From: DATARH01 sp050246595
Lineage (GTDB): Bacteria > Pseudomonadota > Alphaproteobacteria > ATCC43930 > CGMCC-115725
DNA length: 7,480 nt
Direction of reading: 5' to 3'
NCBI GenBank assembly: GCA_050246595.1
Contig: JBFWVT010000129.1
Coordinates: 1 to 7,480, forward strand
Positions 1-5,501 of the stretch are shown here, piece by piece. The position numbers were made by a program, and so were the translations under genes. The notes under the pieces were generated by a model. The model searched no databases. It was not told the origin of the DNA and saw only the letters and a program-made list of their open reading frames with translations. The stretch's first letter is position 1; every line of letters starts with the position of its first letter.

Positions 1-126
1 ATCCGCGCACCACCGATGCTACCTGGCGCCAGATCGGCTCCTTGCTCGATCATTTCACCGCACAGGAATGCGCAAACTATCTCGCCAATGCCGGCTATGC
101 TTCAACCTGATGCGATCACGCTCTAG
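1..126 (+). mobile_element. 3' end of an IS630-family insertion sequence
   Basis: This is the right-hand end of an IS630-type element entering from outside the window: the transposase C-terminus (stop at 108-110) followed by about 16 bp ending in CTAG at 123-126. IS630 elements insert at TA-containing targets, so the TA inside this CTAG is a plausible element boundary. The terminal inverted repeat probably lies within 108-126. That is inference, because the other end is not visible. Confidence 0.7.
3..110 (+). CDS. IS630-family transposase, C-terminal fragment (35 residues visible)
   Basis: The third forward frame is open from the window edge to a TGA at 108-110 and gives a 35-residue tail. 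It contains SLLDHFTAQECANYLANAGY, the characteristic C-terminus of IS630-family DDE transposases (the ECANYxxNAGY ending). The catalytic domain lies upstream, outside the window, so whether the gene is intact cannot be judged. The gene points towards the terminator of the dioxygenase gene and ends about 155 bp from that gene's stop codon. Confidence 0.82.
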   Translation, partial: PRTTDATWRQIGSLLDHFTAQECANYLANAGYAST

Positions 127-142
127 GCAGGAAGGGCCGCAG

Positions 143-178
143 CCCCGATGCCGTCGCCCCAATGGCATCACATCGGGG
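143..178 (-). terminator. hairpin downstream of the dioxygenase gene
   Basis: An 8-bp perfect stem, CCCCGATG (143-150) with CATCGGGG (171-178), encloses a 20-nt loop that holds a second, competing GATGCC/GGCATC pairing. It lies about 87 nt beyond the stop of the minus-strand dioxygenase. It has no clear T-tract, so it is only a possible terminator. The IS630 end abuts it at 126. Confidence 0.4.
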
Positions 179-264
179 CAAGGGCCTGACGCACCCGGGG
201 CGGAAAAGACCCGCCAGACCGATCCAGCGCTTACCGGGATAGGCTCTTAGGCGGCTTCCGGCTG

Positions 265-1080
265 TCACACCAGTTTCGGCCGGTCGCCCTCGACGATGAT
301 GCGCCACAGCACCCGGCTCTGGCTGCGGTCGTAATCGCCATGCGCCCGGTGCATCGTCGCGCGGTCGTCGATGACGAGCACATCGCCCTTGCGCCAGGCA
401 TGATGGTAGGTGATCTCGGGCCGGATCATCCGCGCGATCAAATCCTCCATATAGGCGCGGCTCTCCTCGGGGTTCATGCCCTCGATGCGGTGCGCCTTGG
501 TGATGTGGAAATAGACCGCGCGCGAGCCGTGCACCGGATGCGTGCGCACCATCGGGTGGACGACCGGCTTGCCGAATTTCTCGAAATCCTCGGACCGCGT
601 ATCGGTGTGGTCGATATCGAGACTGTTGACCGTCTGCAATCCGTCGAGCCGACGTTGCTCGTCTTCCGGCAGCGCGGCATAGGCGGCGCGCATGCTGGCG
701 ACGCTGGTGCCGCCGCCGGCCGAAGGAATCTCGACGCCGTAGAGGATCGTCGCGGCCGGCGGGCGCTCGCGGTTGGTGTGATCGGTGTGCCAGCGTTCGG
801 CCGGACGCTGGCCGTTGCGGTGCCAGATCATCCCGATATCGGGATAACCCTCCATGTGGTGCTGCGAGTAATGCTGCCGCATCGGCGGTCCGAACACGCT
901 CGCCGCATCGAGGTACTGCTCGGGGGTCAGCGACTGGTCGCGGAACACCAGCGCCAGATGCTCGGCCAGCGCCCGCGACAGCGCCTCGCTTGTCGGCGCA
1001 TCGATCGCGCGGCTGAGATCGACCCCCGAGACCTCGGCGCCGAGCGACGGGTGCAGCTTGGTTATCGTGATCTCGGTCAT
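265..1080 (-). CDS. TauD/TfdA-family Fe(II)/2-oxoglutarate-dependent dioxygenase
   Basis: A 271-residue cytosolic non-haem iron dioxygenase of the TauD/TfdA family, the usual full length. These enzymes couple 2-oxoglutarate decarboxylation to hydroxylation of a small substrate such as taurine, an alkylsulfonate or an aryloxyacetate. The facial triad is visible: H98 and D100 in RWHTDHTN, and H244 in ATMHRAHGDYD. T125 (GGGTSVASM) and R260 (VLWR) match the 2-oxoglutarate-binding positions of TauD. The N-terminal LGAEVSGVDLS is also typical. The ATG at 1078-1080 is preceded on the minus strand by AAAGGGGATGCC, a good Shine-Dalgarno sequence, so the start is well supported. The substrate cannot be read from sequence and no sulfonate transporter is nearby, so the specific name tauD is not justified. 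The longer 352-residue frame over the same DNA lacks family motifs and is a shadow. Confidence 0.93.
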   Translation of the reverse strand: MTEITITKLHPSLGAEVSGVDLSRAIDAPTSEALSRALAEHLALVFRDQSLTPEQYLDAASVFGPPMRQHYSQHHMEGYPDIGMIWHRNGQRPAERWHTDHTNRERPPAATILYGVEIPSAGGGTSVASMRAAYAALPEDEQRRLDGLQTVNSLDIDHTDTRSEDFEKFGKPVVHPMVRTHPVHGSRAVYFHITKAHRIEGMNPEESRAYMEDLIARMIRPEITYHHAWRKGDVLVIDDRATMHRAHGDYDRSQSRVLWRIIVEGDRPKLV

Positions 1081-1165
1081 GGCATCCCCTTTGGCGTCTT
1101 CGATGCGGGCGTAGCCGAGACAGTGTAGCCGGCGCGGGGACGACCGGTGAACCCAAACATGCGCA

Positions 1166-1188
1166 GCCCGGCATTGCCTGTGCCGGGC
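1166..1188 (-). terminator. hairpin after the small membrane-protein genes
   Basis: A perfect 8-bp stem GCCCGGCA/TGCCGGGC with a 7-nt loop sits 20 nt past the stop of the minus-strand gene at 1209-1358. On the minus strand it is followed by TGCGCATGTTTGGG, a weak T-rich stretch. It is a plausible intrinsic terminator separating the small genes from the dioxygenase. Confidence 0.55.
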
Positions 1189-1208
1189 AACGCGCGTTGT
1201 TCAGGTGT

Positions 1209-1358
1209 CTAGCGGGGATGCCTCAACTGAGGATAGGGCTGCCTGTACTGAGCGCGCCGCCCCCGGATCAAACTGTAGAGCGCCGCGGCGCCGAGGCCGA
1301 TCAGCGTCAGCCGGGGAAATCTCTTCATCAACCAGAACTGGGCGAGTCCCTTGAGCAT
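1209..1358 (-). CDS. small single-pass membrane protein (49 aa), paralogue of the neighbouring small gene
   Basis: A 49-residue reading frame starts with ATG at 1356-1358, preceded by CGGAGACATAG, a good ribosome binding site with about 7 nt spacing, and stops with TAG at 1209-1211. The product has a basic N-terminal amphipathic part (residues 1-17, with M11 K12 R13), one hydrophobic segment at about 17-31 (LTLIGLGAAALYSLI) and a basic C-terminal tail with GRRA at 33-36. By the positive-inside rule both ends are basic, so topology is ambiguous. It shares M-x2-G-x-A, GLG and GRRA at the same spacing with the product of 1434-1532, which lies just upstream on the same strand, so the two are probably a duplicated pair. 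A hairpin terminator follows. I do not recognise the family. A type I toxin-like or membrane-accessory role is possible, with nothing to decide between them. Confidence 0.72.
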   Translation of the reverse strand: MLKGLAQFWLMKRFPRLTLIGLGAAALYSLIRGRRAQYRQPYPQLRHPR

Positions 1359-1433
1359 CTATGTCTCCGTCGTGTAATGCGGGTCCTGTGCGTGTGCGGC
1401 GAGACGCTCCGTGCCGGGCGCGGAACTGCCGCT

Positions 1434-1532
1434 CTAATGGGCGCGCCGCCCCATGAACATTCGGATCATGATTGCGACGCCGAGCCCGAGCAGCACCGGC
1501 GTCAGCAGCGCTTTGGCGATTCCTGCGATCAT
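1434..1532 (-). CDS. small single-pass membrane protein (32 aa), paralogue of the gene at 1209-1358
   Basis: A 32-residue reading frame starts with ATG at 1530-1532, behind the strong Shine-Dalgarno sequence AAGAGGTGGCCGC, and stops with TAG at 1434-1436. The product is almost entirely one transmembrane helix (about residues 8-27, LLTPVLLGLGVAIMIRMF) ending in the basic tail GRRAH. GLG and GRRA are separated by nine residues, exactly as in the 49-residue neighbour, and M1, G4, A6 and L10 also align. The neighbour has about five extra basic residues (MKRFP region) before the helix. The gap between the two genes is 75 bp with no obvious terminator, so they may be co-transcribed. No known family is recognised. 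Confidence rests on the ribosome binding site and the similarity between the pair. Confidence 0.68.
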   Translation of the reverse strand: MIAGIAKALLTPVLLGLGVAIMIRMFMGRRAH

Positions 1533-1672
1533 GCGGCCACCTCTTGCCTATCAAACGGATAGCGCAACCGGCCGGTTCCGGCCGCAGGCATCGGCCGCGC
1601 CTTCCCGCCCCCCGCGTCAGAAGCTAAGATCGCTGGCGGCATAACCCGCCATTGCTATGAGGGGAAGCTTCC
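1533..1672. promoter_or_regulatory. divergent intergenic region between the small membrane-protein genes and the DUF1993 gene
   Basis: These 140 bp must hold promoters for both directions. An inverted repeat TGGCGG-cataac-CCGCCA lies at 1634-1651, just upstream of the DUF1993 ribosome binding site (GAGGGG at about 1659). It could be an operator or a leader hairpin. No convincing -35/-10 pair is seen on either strand. Confidence 0.35.
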
Positions 1673-2182
1673 ATGGCCATCTCGATGTATTCCGGCTTTG
1701 TGCCCGTCTGCCTGCAACTGCTCGGCGGTCTCAAGAACGTCCTGCAAAAGGCCGAGGCGCACACGACCGAGCAGAAATGGGACCCCGCGGTGGTGCTCAA
1801 TCTGCGGCTCTACCCCGACATGTTCACGCTGGAGCGCCAGGTTCGGCAGGTATGCAATCACGCGCTCGGCGCGCTGCGGGTCGCGGGGACCGATCTGCCG
1901 AGCCTGCCGGACCAGGACAACAGCTTCGCCGAGATGCAGTCGCGCATCGACAAGACCGTCGCCGCGCTCCAGGCGGTGCAGGCGAACCAGCTCGACGGCA
2001 AGGAGGACTCGCAGGTCACGGTCACGGTCGGCGGCCAACCGCGCAATTTCAAGGCGCAGAACTATCTGTATCACTTCGCGATGCTACAGGTGCAGTTCCA
2101 CTGCACCACCGCCTACGACATCATCCGCCATGTCGGCGTGACGGTCGGCAAGCGCGACTATCTCGGCCAGATGCCGTCGTAA
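1673..2182 (+). CDS. DUF1993 family protein (DinB-like fold)
   Basis: A 169-residue protein whose whole length matches the DUF1993 pattern: MYSGFVPV at the N-terminus, LRLYPDMF at 45-52, SFAEMQSRIDKTVAAL at about 84-99, a YLYHFAM block around 131-137, FHCTTAYDIIRHVGV at 142-156 and GKRDYLG near the end. DUF1993 proteins are small cytosolic four-helix proteins related to the DinB/YfiT metal-binding fold; their activity is unknown. H134 and H143 are the obvious candidate ligands. The ATG at 1673 follows GAGGGGAAGCTTCC, a good ribosome binding site. The gene converges on the Grx-DinB gene and both end at the shared hairpin near 2196-2218. The much longer open frame overlapping it (from 1657) has no family features. 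Confidence 0.9.
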   Translation: MAISMYSGFVPVCLQLLGGLKNVLQKAEAHTTEQKWDPAVVLNLRLYPDMFTLERQVRQVCNHALGALRVAGTDLPSLPDQDNSFAEMQSRIDKTVAALQAVQANQLDGKEDSQVTVTVGGQPRNFKAQNYLYHFAMLQVQFHCTTAYDIIRHVGVTVGKRDYLGQMPS

Positions 2183-2195
2183 TCGCGAGACCTCG

Positions 2196-2218
2196 CCAGG
2201 GCGGCTCGGCCGCCCTGG
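2196..2218. terminator. bidirectional hairpin between convergent genes
   Basis: A perfect 10-bp stem CCAGGGCGGC/GCCGCCCTGG with a 3-nt TCG loop lies 13 nt after the DUF1993 stop and about 50 nt beyond the stop of the opposing Grx-DinB gene. It lacks a T-run on either side, but its position and stability make a shared terminator likely. Confidence 0.65.
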
Positions 2219-2268
2219 ATCGCCATTCGCAATCGGTACAAATGGAAAAGCGGGGCGGAGCGCCCGGT

Positions 2269-3036
2269 TCAGCCGTCCCAGACCTGTTTCGGCATCGGCA
2301 GATCGGCAAAATCCGAATCGCCGAGCGGCCGCTCGAATTGCACACCTTCCACATCGAGCAGCATCATCCATTGCCGCGTGTGCTGGCCGATATGCCAGGT
2401 CGAGCGTTCGAGCACCTCATGCAGCTTCTGCGGGCCGTAATAGGTCTGCACGGTCTGCTGCGCCGATTTGTCCGGCGTCTCGCGCCACCACGTCTCGACC
2501 TTGCCGCGCACGCTTCTGCCGTAAGCGGCGAGTGCGGCGGTGCCGGCCGTGTCATCCGGGTTCGGGATTGCGACCGGCAGCGCCTCGCTGAAGAACGCGC
2601 CATCGGCGATCTCGACAAACGATTCCGGGATGCGGAGCATGTGGTGCGCCAGCGCGCGGTAGCTGCGCGGCCGGTTCGGCACCTCGACATCGAGCCTGTC
2701 GTCCGGCATCAGCTTTACGAGCCTGACCGCCGCGTCGATAAAGCGCGTCATCCGCTCGACCAGTTGCGCCGGCGACAATACCGGGCCGGTCTTCTCGTTG
2801 AGCTTAAGAAACTCGACGACCTGCGCGATATTCTGCGCGAAGACAAATTTGTCGCCGCGCGACAGTACCGGGATCGAGCGCGCGCCGAGACGCGCCAGCT
2901 CGGCCCGCCCTTCCGGGTCTTCGAGGATATTGATCGATTGGAACTCGATCCCACGGACCGAGAGAAACTCCTTGAGTCTCAGACAGCTGGTTCAACCCGG
3001 CTGCCAGAACGCCTTAAGCGGCGCGGTCTCCGGCAT
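2269..3036 (-). CDS. glutaredoxin-DinB fusion protein, putative selenoprotein (in-frame UGA at 2992-2994)
   Basis: Reading minus-strand ATG 3034-3036 through one in-frame TGA (2992-2994) to the TGA at 2269-2271 gives 255 residues. Residues 1-82 are a glutaredoxin-like thioredoxin fold: a beta strand KAFWQPG, then the UGA as residue 15 followed by T16 S17 C18, helix LRLKEFLSVRG, and cis-proline P56 in RSIPVLSRGDKFVF. Residues 87-255 are a DinB-like four-helix domain with candidate metal ligands H131/H132, H215 and H219 (WHIGQH), ending PMPKQVWDG. The family normally has CxxC here, so the UGA replaces the first redox cysteine, giving UxxC. The start is supported by AGAGGA 8 nt upstream. The alternative start, TTG at 2776-2778, has no good ribosome binding site and would remove the Grx domain. 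Readthrough as selenocysteine is inference. A nonsense mutation from TGC or TGT is the alternative. Expected role: thiol or selenol redox chemistry, possibly glutathione-linked. Confidence 0.75.
2957..2987 (-). promoter_or_regulatory. candidate bacterial SECIS hairpin after the UGA
   Basis: On the minus strand, immediately after the UGA, GAGACTC pairs with GAGTTTC (7 bp including one G-U) around an AAG loop. Below it, after a symmetric 3x3 internal loop, GCTG pairs with CGGT. The loop starts 19 nt after the UGA, inside the 16-37 nt window known for bacterial SECIS elements. The loop has its G in the third position or later, whereas the usual model wants G in the first two, so the match is partial. 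Confidence 0.4.
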
Positions 3037-3072
3037 CGCGCGTATCCTCTGCGAAAACGATCTCGTGGGCAG

Positions 3073-3101
3073 AACGTAATGAGCCTCCCGATCGCCGTCA
3101 A
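3073..3101 (-). promoter_or_regulatory. candidate sigma70-type promoter for the Grx-DinB gene
   Basis: Minus-strand TTGACG (3096-3101), a 17-nt spacer, then TACGTT (3073-3078). The -35 is good and the -10 is weak. It lies about 37 nt upstream of the start codon in the 138-bp gap below the epimerase, which would let the gene be transcribed independently. Confidence 0.3.
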
Positions 3102-3174
3102 TCGCGGCTCCGCCGGGCGGTTCAGGGAAAACGTCATCCCGAGCAGGCAGAACGGAAGAGCGGGTTCGGGAGCC

Positions 3175-4095
3175 TTAGGCATTCCGCGTCAGTGCCTCAA
3201 GTCCGGCGGGGGTCGCAACCGGCGGGGTCCAACCGAGCCGGACAAGCGCCGACGGGTCGGCCACCAGGGAACCGGAAAGCCGCTGATAGATCTCCGCTTG
3301 CCCGGCTGCACCAAAAACCGCCCGGAGCAGCGGCGAGGGCACCGGGAACAGCCCGGCCCGGCGCCCGAGCCCCCGGCGCATCGCCGCGATCATCTCGCCG
3401 ACCGTCAGCTTTTCGGGATCGGCGACGATCAGCGGCCGCCGCAGTGTTCCGGGCGCCCGCAGAACCGTATCGACCGCCGCAACCAGATTGTCGAGCGCGA
3501 GCAGCGAGCGCCGCCCTTGCAGACCGGCGATCGGCAGCGGATAGGGGGAACGCGCCAGCCGAACCAGCTCGGCCATGTTGCCCCGCGCGCCTGGTCCGTA
3601 GACGAGCACAAGCCGCAATGCCGCCCAGTCCAGCTTTGTGGTCTCCAATCCGCGCTCGGCCGCCAGCTTGGATTTTCCATAGGCGTCGGTCGGTTCCGGC
3701 TGCATCTCTTCGGTCAGAATGCGAGGGGCCACCGGGCCGCTTTGCGCACGGATCGAAGAGAGAAAGACAAAGCGTTTGACGCCGGCCCGTTCCGCCGCGC
3801 GGGCGAGGGCGAGCGTGGCCTCGGTGTTCAGCAGGCGATAATCGTCCTCCGGGCGGCCGGACATCGTGTGAGCCAGCCCGGCGGTATGGATCACGGCGCC
3901 GACACCGGCCAGCGCCGCCGCCATGTTCTGCGGCTTTTCGAGGTCCCCGATCAGCGCGCTGGTGCACTCGACGGGCAGTTCCGTCGGGCGGCGCAGCAGA
4001 ACGCGGATGCGGTAGCCGCGCGCCGGCAATTCCCGCAGCAGATGCTGCCCGATAAAGCCGGTGGCACCGGTAAGAGCGACGATGGGCGTCTGCAC
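3175..4095 (-). CDS. NAD(P)-dependent epimerase/dehydratase (extended SDR)
   Basis: A 306-residue extended short-chain dehydrogenase/reductase, the normal length for NAD-dependent epimerase/dehydratases acting on nucleotide sugars or similar substrates. The Rossmann motif G10xxG13xxG16 (TGATGFIG) is at the N-terminus, with D51-L52 after the third strand, S113/S114 (FLSS) and the catalytic Y139xxxK143 (AYGKSK). R35-R36 after strand 2 suggests a preference for NADP(H). The start chosen is GTG at 4093-4095, just before QTPIVALTGATGFIG, with AGGGA about 8 nt upstream. The longer frame reaching 5052 crosses the divergent oxidoreductase and cannot be real. It is transcribed away from the oxidoreductase with a 111-bp gap, and the Grx-DinB gene lies 138 bp downstream on the same strand. 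The substrate is not determinable; no glycan gene cluster is present. Confidence 0.9.
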   Translation of the reverse strand: MQTPIVALTGATGFIGQHLLRELPARGYRIRVLLRRPTELPVECTSALIGDLEKPQNMAAALAGVGAVIHTAGLAHTMSGRPEDDYRLLNTEATLALARAAERAGVKRFVFLSSIRAQSGPVAPRILTEEMQPEPTDAYGKSKLAAERGLETTKLDWAALRLVLVYGPGARGNMAELVRLARSPYPLPIAGLQGRRSLLALDNLVAAVDTVLRAPGTLRRPLIVADPEKLTVGEMIAAMRRGLGRRAGLFPVPSPLLRAVFGAAGQAEIYQRLSGSLVADPSALVRLGWTPPVATPAGLEALTRNA

Positions 4096-4159
4096 GGAGG
4101 TGTCCCTGCGTTTCTGACGGGAACGGACGGAGAGGCTCGCGCGATCCGTCGCGGACAGT

Positions 4160-4188
4160 CTATCATTCCCGGCTATCGTTCCCGGCAA
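4160..4188. promoter_or_regulatory. tandem 13-bp repeat overlapping a promoter in the divergent intergenic region
   Basis: CTATCATTCCCGG (4160-4172) is followed directly by CTATCGTTCCCGG (4173-4185), differing at one position. On the minus strand the same stretch contains TTGCCG (4183-4188), 17 nt, TGATAG (4160-4165), a fair sigma70-type promoter for the epimerase. On the plus strand TATCAT at 4161 resembles a -10 for the oxidoreductase, but no matching -35 is seen. Paired direct repeats here would fit a regulator binding site. Confidence 0.4.
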
Positions 4189-4206
4189 GACAGTTCCGAG
4201 GCGCCG

Positions 4207-5200
4207 ATGAAAGCCATCCTGCTGCGACGGACCGGAGACCCGTCGGTTCTCGAATATTGCGAGGTCCCGACACCGCGCCCCGGTCCCGGCGAGGTCCTGG
4301 TCAAGACCGACACGATCGGCGTCAGCATGCCCGAGACGCTGGTGCGCAAGGGCCCCTATGCCTGGATGCCGCCCTTGCCGGCGATACCGGGGATCGAGAT
4401 GAGCGGCACGATCGCCGAAACCGGCCCCGGCGTATCGGACAGGATTGTCGGCCGGAAGGTGTTTGTCAGCGCCCGCGACCTGCCGGTGCGCGCCGGCTGC
4501 TATGCCGAATATATCGCCGTCCCGGCGCTTGCGGCGCACGCGTTGCCGGAAAGCGTCGATCTCGAAGCGGCTTCCTGCCTGTCGAACTATCAGGTGGCCT
4601 ATCACCTGCTGCATACGGCCTCGCGGGGGGTCGAGGCGCGCACCGTGCTCGTCCATACGGCGGCGGGCGGGGTCGGCAGCGCGGCGGTGCAGTTGGCGCT
4701 GATCGCCGGCATGCGGGTCATCGGCATCGCCGGGACGGAGGCAAAACGGCGGGCGGTGCTGGGTCTTGGGGCCGCGCACGCCTTTAACCACCGCACCGAC
4801 GATGTCGTCGCTCGGGTGCGCGAGGCCACCTCCGGAGACGGGGCCGACCTGATCCTCGACCCGATCGGCGGCAAGGGTTTTGCCCGCAATTTCGCGATGC
4901 TGGCGCCGCTCGGGCTGGTGGTCTCGTATGGTCGTCTCGACGGGCCCGCCCGACCCCGGCTTTGTGCAGGCGATGCGCGAACACCACGAGACCAGCCCGG
5001 CGGTGCGCTTCTTCACGATCCACAGCTTCGACCACCGGCCCGACATCCGCACGACGGCGACAAATGCGCTGCTCGATCACCTCGCCGCCGGCCGCATCCG
5101 CCCGCTGATCCACACGAGACTGCCGCTCGCCGAGGCAAGCCGGGCGCACGAACTGCTCGAATCGGGCGAGGTCATCGGCAAAATTCTGCTGAAGCCGTAG
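4207..5200 (+). pseudogene. zinc-independent quinone oxidoreductase (MDR superfamily), frameshifted
   Basis: A quinone oxidoreductase-like MDR protein. The ATG at 4207 follows TTCCGAGG, 6 nt away. Codons 1-246 run in the first frame: GroES-like N-terminal domain with PRPGPGEVLVK, GYAEYIAV at 98-105, and the nucleotide-binding AAGGVGSAAVQ at 152-162. After D245-G246 the homology moves to the next frame (PPDPGFVQAMREHHETS to GEVIGKILLKP, stop 5198-5200), which carries the normal family C-terminus. Removing one C at 4945-4947 (GGGCCCGCC) restores a 330-residue protein, close to the usual 320-330. Without repair, translation runs to 5247 with about 100 unrelated residues. The cysteines of catalytic-zinc alcohol dehydrogenases are absent. 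Family function: NADPH-dependent reduction of quinones or enones in the cytosol. It may be a true pseudogene or a sequencing error in a GC run. Confidence 0.85.
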
Positions 5201-5279
5201 CTTACGCAACCGCCACAACCGCGCCCATAGATGGTGTCTCAGTTTGAAATTGGCCCGCTGCGCCGCCCCGGAGCAATCC

Positions 5280-5314
5280 TTCGGGACCGCCGGCCGGAGG
5301 CCGGCGGTCCCGAA
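5280..5314 (+). terminator. 16-bp perfect hairpin after the oxidoreductase gene
   Basis: TTCGGGACCGCCGGCC pairs perfectly with GGCCGGCGGTCCCGAA around a 3-nt GGA loop, about 80 nt past the oxidoreductase stop. No T-run follows, so it may instead be the core of a dispersed palindromic repeat. It would block transcription either way. Confidence 0.55.
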
Positions 5315-5328
5315 GCGCCCTTGGCAAA

Positions 5329-5375
5329 CTGACTTGTCTTCGGGCTGACTTGTCTTCGGGCTGACTTGTCTTCGG
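5329..5375. repeat. 16-bp tandem repeat, 2.9 copies
   Basis: CTGACTTGTCTTCGGG occurs at 5329-5344 and 5345-5360, then a 15-nt partial copy CTGACTTGTCTTCGG at 5361-5375. The copies are identical, which suggests recent slippage expansion. There are no spacers, so this is not a CRISPR array. Confidence 0.9.
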
Positions 5376-5501
5376 AGGGGGCCTCAGTTTGGGATCGGAT
5401 CATCCCGCCAGTTCGGGACGGTCGCCACGGGTCTGGCCCCGGAATGACAGTCCGCCTGTTACATTCAAACTAAGTCAGTACCAAACCCTACGGAGAGATC
5501 A

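Larger units (their letters stand above)
5201..5501. other. repeat-rich intergenic region
   Basis: These 301 bp hold no credible gene. They contain short inverted motifs TCAGTTTG (5239-5246 and 5384-5391) and CAAACTGA (5325-5332), a strong hairpin (5280-5314) and a tandem repeat (5329-5375). The last 45 bp (about 5455-5495) are markedly more AT-rich than the surroundings and probably hold the promoter of the carboxymuconolactone-decarboxylase-like gene, though no clear -35/-10 pair stands out. Confidence 0.6.

Noticed and set aside
116..1174. 352-codon minus-strand frame and 262-codon plus-strand frame (340-1128) over the dioxygenase
   Set aside because: Both are Arg/Ala/Gly-rich shadows in other frames of the dioxygenase, which has complete catalytic motifs.
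1197..1562. About 120-codon frames on both strands over the small-protein region
   Set aside because: Neither has hydrophobic structure, motifs or a ribosome binding site. The two short frames on the minus strand have good sites and similar products.
1529..1642. 37-codon minus-strand frame whose TGA overlaps the ATG of the 32-residue membrane protein
   Set aside because: The ATGA overlap is suggestive of coupling, but the frame has no ribosome binding site and an unremarkable Pro/Ala/Gly-rich product, and the downstream gene has its own strong site.
2269..2778. Stand-alone DinB protein starting at TTG 2776-2778
   Set aside because: There is no ribosome binding site at a suitable distance, and the frame continues upstream with convincing glutaredoxin homology through the UGA to an ATG with a good site.
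4096..5052. N-terminal extension of the epimerase frame to 625 residues
   Set aside because: It is antisense to the clear oxidoreductase sequence. Epimerase homology starts at the GTG at 4095, just before its Rossmann motif.
1657..5247. A 1196-codon open frame on the plus strand spanning several genes
   Set aside because: Only its last part (from 4207) is a real gene. The rest runs antisense to the Grx-DinB and epimerase genes or in the wrong frame of DUF1993, is Arg/Pro-rich and has no motifs. High GC makes stops rare.
5329..5375. CRISPR-like array
   Set aside because: The copies are directly adjacent with no spacers and only 2.9 units, so it is a simple tandem repeat.
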